A stretch of DNA of 13,363 bases. Source: JBAYHA01 sp964605975 (GTDB lineage: Bacteria > Patescibacteriota > Patescibacteriia > UBA11705 > JABHMO01). A program made the position numbers and the translations under genes. The notes beneath the pieces are model-generated. The model was not told where the DNA came from. It saw only the letters and a list, made by a program, of their open reading frames with translations, and made no database searches. The DNA is taken from contig CAZSER010000016.1 in the NCBI GenBank assembly GCA_964605975.1, forward strand, positions 1 through 13,363. The letters run 5' to 3'. Of this stretch, positions 5,977-12,054 are shown in pieces. Each line of letters opens with the position of its first letter. Position 1 is the first letter of the stretch.

Positions 5977-6052
5977 TGGTGGGGCGTGCAGGATTCGAAC
6001 CTGCGACCGTTTGCTTAAGAGGCAACTGCTCTACCGACTGAGCTAACACCCC
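5977..6052 (-). tRNA. tRNA-Lys (anticodon CTT)
   Basis: Acceptor GGGGTGT pairs with ACGCCCC, with discriminator A and an encoded CCA (5977-5979). The D-arm is GCTC...GAGC. The anticodon stem GTTGC/GCAAA (outer pair G-A mismatched) holds the loop CTCTTAA, with anticodon CTT at 6017-6019. The T-arm contains GGTTCGAAT. It reads AAG. The tRNA also creates a spurious reading frame over 5849-6082. Confidence 0.96.
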
Positions 6053-6071
6053 AAGAAAATAAGGCAAACTG

Positions 6072-6100
6072 ATTATAACCAAAATTTAAAAAAAAGTAAA
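6072..6100 (-). promoter_or_regulatory. promoter of tRNA-Lys
   Basis: On the minus strand TTTACT (6100-6095), a 17-bp spacer and TATAAT (6077-6072). The predicted leader to the tRNA 5' end at 6052 is about 12 nt, the same layout as for tRNA-Gly. Confidence 0.8.
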
Positions 6101-6153
6101 GATTTTATAGCGCAGGCTTCTTTTTTAAGAAAAAAGAAAAACTAGCAAAAGAG

Positions 6154-6182
6154 TTGACAAAAAGGTTTTTAAGTGATATGGT
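6154..6182 (+). promoter_or_regulatory. promoter of the 6220 gene
   Basis: TTGACA (6154-6159), a 17-bp spacer and TATGGT (6177-6182), with an extended -10 TG (6174-6175). It is divergent from the tRNA-Lys promoter. The stretch between them holds only an AT-only 9-bp hairpin (6118-6138) with no evident role. Confidence 0.78.
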
Positions 6183-6207
6183 TATTTTTTGGAAGGTTCT
6201 TTAACAA

Positions 6208-6214
6208 AGGAGGT
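6208..6214 (+). promoter_or_regulatory. strong Shine-Dalgarno of the 6220 gene
   Basis: AGGAGGT, preceded by further A residues, lies 5 nt before the ATG at 6220 and fixes that start. It is the only strong ribosome-binding site in the window. Confidence 0.9.
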
Positions 6215-6219
6215 CTTTA

Positions 6220-6861
6220 ATGGATCTGTTAGTATTTTTTTTCTCGGGACTTATTTCTTCTTTGATTGTTTTTATTTTTTTAAACATTAGGGAAAAAAAG
6301 AAATCTGGACAAGAGGCGATTATTCGCGAAGTTTTTTGGCAATTTTATACTGATTTAAAAGAGGAACGGTTGTTTTTGCCATATTATCAATTTAAAAATG
6401 TATTACTGGAACGATTACAAAATAGGGGGGTAATATTAGATAAAGGAAATTTTGATTTTACAAAGTTAATAAGAAAATCAAACATAGATATGGATAATTT
6501 TCATCTAGTTATGAACAGCTCAATGGATGGGGACTTTATAAAAAATGTTTTAGCAAAAAAAGAACAAACTGAGTATGAGTTACGAGACCTTTTTTATGTC
6601 TTGAATAAAAACCCAACTTCTTTTCAGGCGATTAGGCCAACAGAAGAAAAAATAAGAGAACTGAAAATTCTATATGCTCAAAAGAAGTTAGAAAGAAGGA
6701 ACAATGAGTTTGAGAATATAATGATATATCACATAAGAATATATCAGCAAAAGATAAAAGAGATAGAAGATTTTTTTGTTGAAAACGGAATCGGAGAAAA
6801 ACTCCCAGAAATTCCAGAAAATTTAAAAAGACTGGTGGATCTTTTTCCGCCAGACAAATAG
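6220..6861 (+). CDS. hypothetical membrane-anchored protein, 213 aa
   Basis: I do not recognise a family. A single N-terminal hydrophobic segment (about residues 2-22) followed by a basic cluster (REKKK) predicts a membrane anchor with the C-terminal part in the cytoplasm. The body is helical and highly charged: VFWQFYTDLKEERLFLPYYQ near 40-60, then a long helical, possibly coiled-coil stretch about 140-190 rich in Lys and Glu. The Pro-rich end is LPEIPENL...FPPDK. No Cys-His cluster, Walker motif or catalytic signature is visible. It is a single-gene unit with its own promoter, a strong Shine-Dalgarno and a terminator, inserted between two oppositely oriented tRNA genes. That makes it a candidate accessory gene. 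A structural or adaptor role is a guess. Confidence 0.8.
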   Translation: MDLLVFFFSGLISSLIVFIFLNIREKKKSGQEAIIREVFWQFYTDLKEERLFLPYYQFKNVLLERLQNRGVILDKGNFDFTKLIRKSNIDMDNFHLVMNSSMDGDFIKNVLAKKEQTEYELRDLFYVLNKNPTSFQAIRPTEEKIRELKILYAQKKLERRNNEFENIMIYHIRIYQQKIKEIEDFFVENGIGEKLPEIPENLKRLVDLFPPDK

Positions 6862-6869
6862 TTCATTTA

Positions 6870-6897
6870 ACGGAGCAATAGTTGCTCTGTTTTTTTT
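6870..6897 (+). terminator. terminator of the 6220 gene
   Basis: ACGGAGCAA (6870-6878) pairs with TTGCTCTGT (6882-6890, one G-T wobble) around the loop TAG, followed by a run of T to 6897. The wobble favours plus-strand function. Confidence 0.9.
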
Positions 6898-6958
6898 GTA
6901 ATAAAAATAAATTTAATGCAGTTGTGTCGCTCCGTCCGCACAAAAAAAACAAACTTCA

Positions 6959-7034
6959 TGGTGCAGCCGGAGGGACTCGAACCCCCAACCCTTTGGTCCG
7001 AAGCCAAATGCTCTATCCATTGAGCTACGACTGC
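6959..7034 (-). tRNA. tRNA-Arg (anticodon TCG)
   Basis: Acceptor GCAGTCG pairs with CGGCTGC, with discriminator A and an encoded CCA (6959-6961). The D-arm is GCTC...GAGC. The anticodon stem TTTGG/CCAAA holds the loop CTTCGGA, with anticodon TCG at 6999-7001, reading CGA and possibly CGG. The T-arm is GGGGGTTCGAGTCCCTC. No terminator hairpin is obvious right after the CCA. The inverted 6220-gene terminator at 6870-6897 could serve weakly on this strand. Confidence 0.96.
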
Positions 7035-7053
7035 AAAATAATGAAGTTTATTT

Positions 7054-7089
7054 TTGTTAAGTAAATTTGTTATTAAATTTACTTAACAA
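7054..7089 (-). repeat. perfect 15-bp palindrome in the tRNA-Arg leader
   Basis: TTGTTAAGTAAATTT (7054-7068) and AAATTTACTTAACAA (7075-7089) are perfectly complementary around a 6-nt loop. It starts at the predicted transcription start of the tRNA-Arg unit, about 6 nt after the -10, and ends 20 nt before the mature tRNA. No U-tract follows on either strand. It could be a 5' leader hairpin for processing or a dyad operator. Confidence 0.8.
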
Positions 7090-7094
7090 TGACA

Positions 7095-7122
7095 ATTATA
7101 GGCTTTTTTTATTTTTTGTCAA
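7095..7122 (-). promoter_or_regulatory. strong promoter of tRNA-Arg
   Basis: On the minus strand TTGACA (7122-7117), a 16-bp spacer and TATAAT (7100-7095), both perfect hexamers. The first two T of the -35 are the last two T of the rnc terminator tract. Confidence 0.9.
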
Positions 7123-7157
7123 AAAAACAAAAGCTTTAAATAAAAAAGCTTTTGTTT
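7121..7157 (-). terminator. rnc terminator
   Basis: On the minus strand AAACAAAAGCTTT (7157-7145) pairs with AAAGCTTTTGTTT (7137-7125) over a 7-nt loop, with the T-run continuing to 7121. It starts 17 nt after the rnc stop. Confidence 0.88.
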
Positions 7158-7174
7158 ATATTTAGTTAAAATTA

Positions 7175-7864
7175 TTACCAACCTTGTTTTTCTAAGGCAT
7201 CTTTGGCCGCCTCTTCTTGGGCTTCTTGTTTACTCATTCCCTTGCCAACTCCAGCTTGTTTTTCTCCCAAGAAAACAGCGATTTCAAATGTTTTGGCATG
7301 ATCAGGTCCAGTTTCTTGTAAAACTTTATAAGTTGGGGTAACTCCGATAATTTCTTGAGATTTTTCTTGCAAACTGCTTTTGGGATCAAGATAAAGTTTT
7401 TTTTCCAAAATTTCTTCTAAATGAACTAGAATATTGTTGTCGATAAATTCTTTGGATTTTTCCCAGCCGGAATCAAGATAAATAGCTCCAATAACGGCTT
7501 CAATAGTATTGGCCAAAATATACTGTCTGGCTTTGCCGGTGTCTTTTTGTTCTCCGTGACTGAGATATAAATAGTTTTCCATTCCCAAATTCTTGGCTAT
7601 CCCTGCCAATATTTTTGCATTGACAAGTGCCGCTCGCCAATTAGTTAATTCTCCTTCTGGGTTGGGGAAATTTTTATAAAGATGTTCCGTTACTACCAGT
7701 TCCAATACGGCATCACCGAGAAATTCAAGTCTTTCGTTTTGGGACAGTTCAAAACTGGGATGTTCGTTTAAATAAGAACGATGAACAAAGGCTTGACGAA
7801 AAAGATTGTGATCTTTGAATTTTAGAGAAAGTTCTTTTTCATAAGATAAAAATTTTTTTTCCAT
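7175..7864 (-). CDS. rnc: ribonuclease III
   Basis: RNase III is the homodimeric Mg-dependent endonuclease that cuts double-stranded RNA, mainly in rRNA precursor processing and mRNA turnover. The catalytic domain shows the signature NERLEFLGD (residues 43-51, with E44, E47, D51) and the second acidic cluster around E122 in ANTIEAVIGAIYLD. The residue matching Asp114 of the E. coli enzyme is Asn (N119). A dsRNA-binding domain fills about 148-229 (PTYKVLQETGPDHAKTF, GKGMSKQEAQEEAAKDAL). The ATG at 7864 gives 229 aa. An in-frame TTG at 7876 would add four residues but lies inside the upstream hairpin and is less likely. The gene follows nusB on the same strand after 94 nt that hold a hairpin with a U-tract, and no Shine-Dalgarno precedes it. 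Confidence 0.96.
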   Translation of the reverse strand: MEKKFLSYEKELSLKFKDHNLFRQAFVHRSYLNEHPSFELSQNERLEFLGDAVLELVVTEHLYKNFPNPEGELTNWRAALVNAKILAGIAKNLGMENYLYLSHGEQKDTGKARQYILANTIEAVIGAIYLDSGWEKSKEFIDNNILVHLEEILEKKLYLDPKSSLQEKSQEIIGVTPTYKVLQETGPDHAKTFEIAVFLGEKQAGVGKGMSKQEAQEEAAKDALEKQGW

Positions 7865-7874
7865 AAACAAATAC

Positions 7875-7916
7875 AAAAAACAGCAAGTAGCAAGTTTTTT
7901 GCTAGTTTCTGTTTTT
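7875..7916 (-). terminator. hairpin with U-tract between nusB and rnc
   Basis: On the minus strand AAAAACAG (7916-7909) pairs with CTGTTTTT (7883-7876), and an inner TAGCAA/TTGCTA stem extends the structure. The T-run ends at 7875, only 10 nt before the rnc ATG. It may be the nusB terminator, an attenuator for rnc, or an RNase III target in the rnc leader. Confidence 0.65.
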
Positions 7917-7958
7917 CGTCTTTAATATTTATAAGTTGCAAATAAAATTAACCTTGTT

Positions 7959-8444
7959 TTATTCGGAATTTTCTTGTGTCGTTAGGCGGATTTTTTCTTG
8001 CTCGAACTCTTTGTCTTCCGCTTTTTCTAATGGGCCAATTTTTTTGTAAATAGAACCCAAAACTCCATTAACAAATTTACCGCTTGATTCTCCTCCAAAA
8101 GTTTTGGCCATTTCGATAGATTCGTTAATGGCAACTTTGGCGGGAATATTTAAGTCGAAAACAAGCTCAAAAATACCAATTCGCAAAATATTACGATCGA
8201 CGGTGGTAATTTGATCAATTGGCCACTCAGGAGCAAACTCCTTGATGTATTGGTCAATTTCCAGTAAATTATCAAGAACTCCACGAATAATTCTTTCGGT
8301 AAAAGAGTGATCTTCGAACTCGGGAGCAAAAGTTCGAAAATTATAATTAATAATTTCATTTATTTGAGAGATGTCTCGTTCACGAAAATCCCATTCAAAT
8401 AAAGTTTGCAGAGCTAATGTTCTGCCAAGGTGTCTGTTTGACAT
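7959..8444 (-). CDS. nusB: transcription antitermination factor NusB
   Basis: NusB, with NusE (ribosomal protein S10), binds boxA RNA and supports antitermination of rRNA operons and possibly ribosome biogenesis. The all-helical fold is recognisable: RHLGRTLALQTLFEWDF at residues 4-20 (Arg-rich boxA-binding N-terminus), VDRNILRIGIFEL at 82-94, AINESIEMAKTFG at 105-117, and KFVNGVLGSI at 123-132. The 161-aa length is somewhat long because of a charged C-terminal tail (about 137-161) beyond the core. It has its own promoter and is divergent from the M23 gene. rnc lies downstream on the same strand, so two RNA-maturation factors are neighbours. The ATG at 8444 has no Shine-Dalgarno. The leader carries a tandem TTTTGATC/TTTATTGATC repeat and a weak 6-bp hairpin. 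Confidence 0.95.
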   Translation of the reverse strand: MSNRHLGRTLALQTLFEWDFRERDISQINEIINYNFRTFAPEFEDHSFTERIIRGVLDNLLEIDQYIKEFAPEWPIDQITTVDRNILRIGIFELVFDLNIPAKVAINESIEMAKTFGGESSGKFVNGVLGSIYKKIGPLEKAEDKEFEQEKIRLTTQENSE

Positions 8445-8495
8445 AAATTAAAAGATCAATAAAAGATCAAAAGCCAAGTAAATCTCAGCTTTTTT

Positions 8496-8524
8496 ATAGT
8501 ACCTTATTTTTGAGTAAATGGCAA
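8496..8524 (-). promoter_or_regulatory. promoter of nusB
   Basis: On the minus strand TTGCCA (8524-8519), a 17-bp spacer and TACTAT (8501-8496). The leader to the nusB ATG at 8444 is about 45 nt. Confidence 0.72.
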
Positions 8525-8543
8525 ATAAAGAAAAAAATAATCT

Positions 8544-8572
8544 TTGACTATTTTTGATAAATTTGCTATTTT
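8544..8572 (+). promoter_or_regulatory. promoter of the LysM-M23 gene
   Basis: TTGACT (8544-8549), a 17-bp spacer and TATTTT (8567-8572), with an extended -10 TGC. The predicted start point (about 8579) is only some 6 nt from the ATG at 8585, so the mRNA would be nearly leaderless. Confidence 0.78.
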
Positions 8573-8584
8573 AAATAGGTTGAT

Positions 8585-9940
8585 ATGAGTTATTTTATAA
8601 GGGGATTAGCTAAACTTTTACGAATATTTTTTAAGCTTTTTTCTTGGCTTTTATATCCTCTTAAATATCTTAAAAAGCCGATTTATTACTTAGCCGAACT
8701 TTTTTTTCGTTTGGTTGTTTTTCCTTTATATAAATGGTATTTTAATTTTAAATATCGGATATTGAATATTTATGCTCCCGCAAAAAGCAAGATTTTTTAT
8801 ATTTTAAGTAAAAATTATTTAATTCATATTTTATTAGTTTTGGTCGGATTTGGTGTTATTATTAATAATTTTTCAGCCAAATCTCTAAGAGATGATAATT
8901 ATGGAGAAACAACTATTATTTATAGTCTTGTTTCTGCTAATGAATTTGAGAGATTAACCAAAGAAACACAAGTTTATGTGCCAAATCAAATATTAAGTTA
9001 TTTGGATAAGACCTTTAATCTTTCTGATGGGGATAAAAAAGAGGTAATTAATTTTGATGAATTAGCAACGGAATATTATTCTTTGGTTGAGGGGGGGACG
9101 GCGATTATTAAGCCTAATATGATAAAACCGATTGATTTGCCGGTAAATAATAATTCTGGAATTTTAGTTCCTCGACAAGGAGTTGTTGAATATGTGGTTA
9201 ATGTTGGAGAAACAATTTCTTCTATTGCGCGTAAATTTGGCGTTTCAGTAGAAACTGTTTTATGGCAAAATGGACTAAATTCGAGATCAATAATTAAAAA
9301 AGGAGATGTCTTGGAAATTTTGCCAGTTTCTGGTGTCACTCATAAAGTTAAAAGTGGTGAAACTGTTAGTGCTATTTCTCGTAAATATGGTATTTCGGAA
9401 GATCAAATTGTTAGTGCCAATAATCTATTGGATATTAAAGATATTAAGATTGGTCAAAAATTAATAATTCCCGGCGGTCGATTAGTAGTTCCTACCTCTA
9501 CAGTTGCAGTGAAAAAAATAACAACTCCACAAGTTGCTCCAATTACCAAACTTTTTCAGCAACCGGAAAATATTGATTCTGGAACAGGATATGTTTGGCC
9601 GGCTGGAGTTAGAAGAATCTCTCAATATTATAGTTGGAAACATACCGGTTTGGATATCGCTGGGCCAACGGGAACAAATATTTATGCCATGGATGCTGGT
9701 GTTGTCACTTTTTCAGGAGTAAGTACAGGTTACGGATATAATATTTTAATTGATCATGGTAATGGGATGAAAACTCGTTATGCGCATGCTTCTAAATTGT
9801 ATGTTGAAAAAGGAGAAACTATTTCAAAAGGACAAGTAATTATGGCTATGGGGTCAACTGGTTGGTCTACTGGGCCACATTTACATTTTGAGGTTATTGT
9901 TAATGGAGTAAAAAAGAATCCTTTGAGTTATATTAAGTAA
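8585..9940 (+). CDS. LysM-containing M23 family peptidase, 451 aa
   Basis: This is a predicted zinc endopeptidase that cuts peptide cross-links in peptidoglycan, anchored to the membrane and acting outside it. Residues 1-70 are unusually rich in aromatic, Leu and Lys residues and probably amphipathic. A transmembrane helix follows at about 78-95. Two LysM glycan-binding modules sit at about 203-246 (VVNVGETISSIARKFG) and 252-296 (HKVKSGETVSAISRKYG). The peptidase domain has all key residues: HTGLD with H353 and D357, H401 in RYAHAS, and HLHFE at 432-436. It therefore looks active rather than a degenerate LytM activator. It ends NPLSYIK, normal for the family. The gene has its own promoter and is divergent from nusB; comM follows after a terminator. 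Together with the SpoIID-like protein it suggests cell-wall remodelling. Confidence 0.95.
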   Translation: MSYFIRGLAKLLRIFFKLFSWLLYPLKYLKKPIYYLAELFFRLVVFPLYKWYFNFKYRILNIYAPAKSKIFYILSKNYLIHILLVLVGFGVIINNFSAKSLRDDNYGETTIIYSLVSANEFERLTKETQVYVPNQILSYLDKTFNLSDGDKKEVINFDELATEYYSLVEGGTAIIKPNMIKPIDLPVNNNSGILVPRQGVVEYVVNVGETISSIARKFGVSVETVLWQNGLNSRSIIKKGDVLEILPVSGVTHKVKSGETVSAISRKYGISEDQIVSANNLLDIKDIKIGQKLIIPGGRLVVPTSTVAVKKITTPQVAPITKLFQQPENIDSGTGYVWPAGVRRISQYYSWKHTGLDIAGPTGTNIYAMDAGVVTFSGVSTGYGYNILIDHGNGMKTRYAHASKLYVEKGETISKGQVIMAMGSTGWSTGPHLHFEVIVNGVKKNPLSYIK

Positions 9941-9961
9941 AAAGATAACCGTTTTAAAGAT

Positions 9962-9996
9962 TACCCCACGATTTGTTGTTTGGGGTAGTTTTTTTT
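9962..9996 (+). terminator. terminator between the M23 gene and comM
   Basis: TACCCCA (9962-9968) pairs with TGGGGTA (9981-9987) across a 12-nt loop, followed by G and eight T residues (9989-9996). It lies 22 nt after the M23 stop and 18 nt before the comM ATG. Confidence 0.82.
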
Positions 9997-10014
9997 ACAA
10001 TAAAAATAAAAAAT

Positions 10015-11529
10015 ATGTTAAGCAAAATTTATACTGTAGCAACAATAGGATTAAAAGGTGTTTTAGTAGAAATAGAGGCTGATATTTGCAAAACGGAAAC
10101 AACTAATTTTGTGGTTGTTGGATTGGGAGATACTGCCGTTCAAGAAGCGAGGGAAAGATTAAGATTGGCAATCAAAAATAGTGGCTATCCTTTTCCAAGA
10201 TTTAGAACAATTGTAAATTTAGCTCCCGCCAATGTTCGCAAAGAAGGACCAAGTTTTGACTTGGGGATGGCTTTGGCTGTTTTATCGGCACAAAAAATTA
10301 TAAAGGTAGAAGGTAAGGAGTCAGTTTTTATTGGAGAACTATCTCTTGATGGTCATATTCGTCCGGTAAGTGGAATTTTGCCCGCTACAATTTTTGCCAA
10401 AGAAGCAGGTTTTAAAAAAATATTTTTAAGTGAAAAAAACGCCGTAGAGGCGGGATTAATAGAAGGAATCGAAGTTTTTGGTGCCAAAACGCTCAAAGAT
10501 GTTTGTTTACATCTACAAGGAGAAAAATTTTTGAACTCATTTGTTCGACCGGAGTTAAGGTTCAAAGAAAAAGAAACTCATTTGGACATGAAAAATATTA
10601 TTGGGCAAGAACAAGGCAAGAGAGCTTTGGAAATTGCGGCTTCGGGGTATCACAATATTTTATTAAGTGGGCCTCCCGGATCTGGGAAGACTTTATTAGC
10701 ACGAACTTTATCATCAATTTTGCCACCATTACAAAAAAGTGAGATTGAAGAAGTTTCTAAAATCTATTCGGTGGCGGGACTTTTGGGAGAAGAAAATCCA
10801 TTAATTATTAATCGTCCTTTTCGTAGTCCGCATCATACTAGTTCGGGAGTCTCTTTGGTTGGAGGAGGGAAATATCCTCGGCCGGGAGAGATAAGCTTGG
10901 CTCATCGCGGAGTTTTATTTTTGGATGAATTTCCAGAATTTCCGCGTACGGTGATTGAAAATTTGAGGCAACCATTAGAAGATGGGACTATTTCAATCTC
11001 CCGTGCTTTAACGACGGTTAACTATCCGGCTAGATTTATTTTGGTTGCCAGTCAAAATCCGTGTCCTTGTGGTTTTAGCTCTGATCCCGAAAGAGAATGT
11101 TCTTGTTCTCCCTGGCAGATTCAAAAATACCAAAAAAAAATATCCGGTCCAATTTTGGACAGGATTGATATGCAGATAGAGATCCCCAGGCTATCTTTTC
11201 AGAAAATAAATAAAGAAAGCTGTGCTGAAAGTTCCAGTTTTATTCGTAAAAGAGTACAAAAATGTCATTTAATTCAGCAAGAAAGATTCAAAAATAATAA
11301 CAAAAAAATTAATTATAATTCGGAAATGGAATCAGAAGAAATAAAAAAATTTTGTACATTAAATTCAGAAAGCAAAAAAATTTTAGAAGAAGCTACAACT
11401 AAATTAAAATTAACGGCTCGTTCTTATTTCAGAATTTTAAAATTGAGTAGAACTATTGCTGATTTATCCAATAGTAAAGATATTCAAGTAAATCATTTGG
11501 CCGAAGCTTTACAATATCGTTTTAAGTAG
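10015..11529 (+). CDS. comM: ComM/YifB family AAA+ ATPase
   Basis: The YifB/ComM family are AAA+ Mg-chelatase-like proteins. ComM of transformable bacteria is a hexameric branch-migration helicase that helps integrate incoming DNA. The 504-aa length is typical. The N-terminal part has the family start IYTVATIGLKG and a Lon-C-like fold (FVVVGLGDTAVQEARERL, DLGMALAVL). The ATPase core shows Walker A GPPGSGKT (219-226), the PFRSPHHTSS segment, Walker B DEF (from D304) and the Cys cluster PCPCGF...CSCSP followed by ISGPILDRIDMQIEIP. The C-terminal helical domain ends LAEALQYRF. ATG 10015 is preferred; an in-frame TTG at 9973 lies inside the upstream terminator. No promoter is evident between terminator and ATG. 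The gene converges on the thioredoxin-like gene with a 3-nt gap. Confidence 0.95.
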   Translation: MLSKIYTVATIGLKGVLVEIEADICKTETTNFVVVGLGDTAVQEARERLRLAIKNSGYPFPRFRTIVNLAPANVRKEGPSFDLGMALAVLSAQKIIKVEGKESVFIGELSLDGHIRPVSGILPATIFAKEAGFKKIFLSEKNAVEAGLIEGIEVFGAKTLKDVCLHLQGEKFLNSFVRPELRFKEKETHLDMKNIIGQEQGKRALEIAASGYHNILLSGPPGSGKTLLARTLSSILPPLQKSEIEEVSKIYSVAGLLGEENPLIINRPFRSPHHTSSGVSLVGGGKYPRPGEISLAHRGVLFLDEFPEFPRTVIENLRQPLEDGTISISRALTTVNYPARFILVASQNPCPCGFSSDPERECSCSPWQIQKYQKKISGPILDRIDMQIEIPRLSFQKINKESCAESSSFIRKRVQKCHLIQQERFKNNNKKINYNSEMESEEIKKFCTLNSESKKILEEATTKLKLTARSYFRILKLSRTIADLSNSKDIQVNHLAEALQYRFK

Positions 11530-11532
11530 TGG

Positions 11533-12054
11533 TTAGCGTTCTTTTTTTAAGAAGTAAAAAGTCATTATTATTCCAACAACAACTGAGATAAAGATACCTA
11601 AAATAATAAAATTACTTTTTGTGTTGTTTGTTTTTGGAATATTTTTAAGTTCTGGATTTTTTTCAAAAAAATTAGTGACGATATCTTTAGGATTTTGGCA
11701 GGTTGTTACAGGTAGTTGACATTTTTCAATTGCTGATTCAATTTGGAATTCGTTATATCCATTGATCGCTTTGTCTCCAATATAAATCATCGGAACTCCT
11801 TCGGGGGTGATATTATAAGCAACACCAAAAGAAAGAAAGTCATTATAATAATGTGGATCTTTTCTTAAATCGTAAATAGTAATATCGATGTTCTTATTTT
11901 CTTTCTGTAAATTCTCCAAAAAAGAAATTGCCCTGGCACAATGAGGACAGCCAGTTTGGGAAAATATGTGAACAAAAATTGTTTTTTCTTTTGCCGTGGC
12001 GGAGGATAGAGCTAGTAATATAAAAAAAACAGAAAATATAAATATTTTTTTCAT
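11533..12054 (-). CDS. exported membrane-anchored thioredoxin-like protein (CPHC)
   Basis: The 173-aa protein has an N-terminal signal or anchor segment (about residues 3-20), a thioredoxin/glutaredoxin-fold domain with CPHC at 36-39 (FSQTGCPHC) and cis-Pro P88 in EGVPMIYIG, a second Cys pair C112 and C119, then a C-terminal transmembrane helix (about 148-170) and a basic end. CPHC is the active-site sequence of DsbA-type oxidases, so a disulfide-exchange role outside the membrane is likely, with oxidase or reductase direction unresolved. Its ATG overlaps the lspA stop by 4 nt (ATGA), so it should be translationally coupled to lspA. It is the last gene of the dksA-like/lspA unit and ends 3 nt from comM, with no terminator between them. 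Confidence 0.88.
   Translation of the reverse strand: MKKIFIFSVFFILLALSSATAKEKTIFVHIFSQTGCPHCARAISFLENLQKENKNIDITIYDLRKDPHYYNDFLSFGVAYNITPEGVPMIYIGDKAINGYNEFQIESAIEKCQLPVTTCQNPKDIVTNFFEKNPELKNIPKTNNTKSNFIILGIFISVVVGIIMTFYFLKKER

Noticed and set aside
5849..6082. Minus-strand open frame over tRNA-Lys
   Set aside because: It spans the tRNA, its promoter and its terminator; the protein-like sequence is the typical tRNA translation artefact.
6118..6138. TTCTTTTTT/AAAAAAGAA hairpin between divergent promoters
   Set aside because: Almost pure A/T with a 3-nt loop, expected by chance in this composition; no functional context.
6882..7064. Plus-strand open frame over tRNA-Arg
   Set aside because: It is the antisense of a clear tRNA, giving the familiar GGTRTPNP-type artefact peptide.
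7054..7089. Palindrome as an intrinsic terminator
   Set aside because: No U-run follows on either strand, and it lies between a consensus promoter and its tRNA.
7865..7876. TTG start for rnc four codons upstream
   Set aside because: It overlaps the leader hairpin arm, and the family begins well with the ATG at 7864.
8451..8475. Tandem AAAAGATCAA repeat plus 6-bp hairpin in the nusB leader as an attenuator
   Set aside because: The stem is too short and its left arm would fall at or before the transcription start.
9973..10014. TTG start for comM 14 codons upstream
   Set aside because: It lies inside the terminator loop; the ComM family starts at the IYTVATIGLKG segment right after the ATG at 10015.
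12051..12054. Possible TGA recoding (genetic code 25)
   Set aside because: TGA ends lspA exactly where the family ends and overlaps the next ATG, so it acts as a stop.
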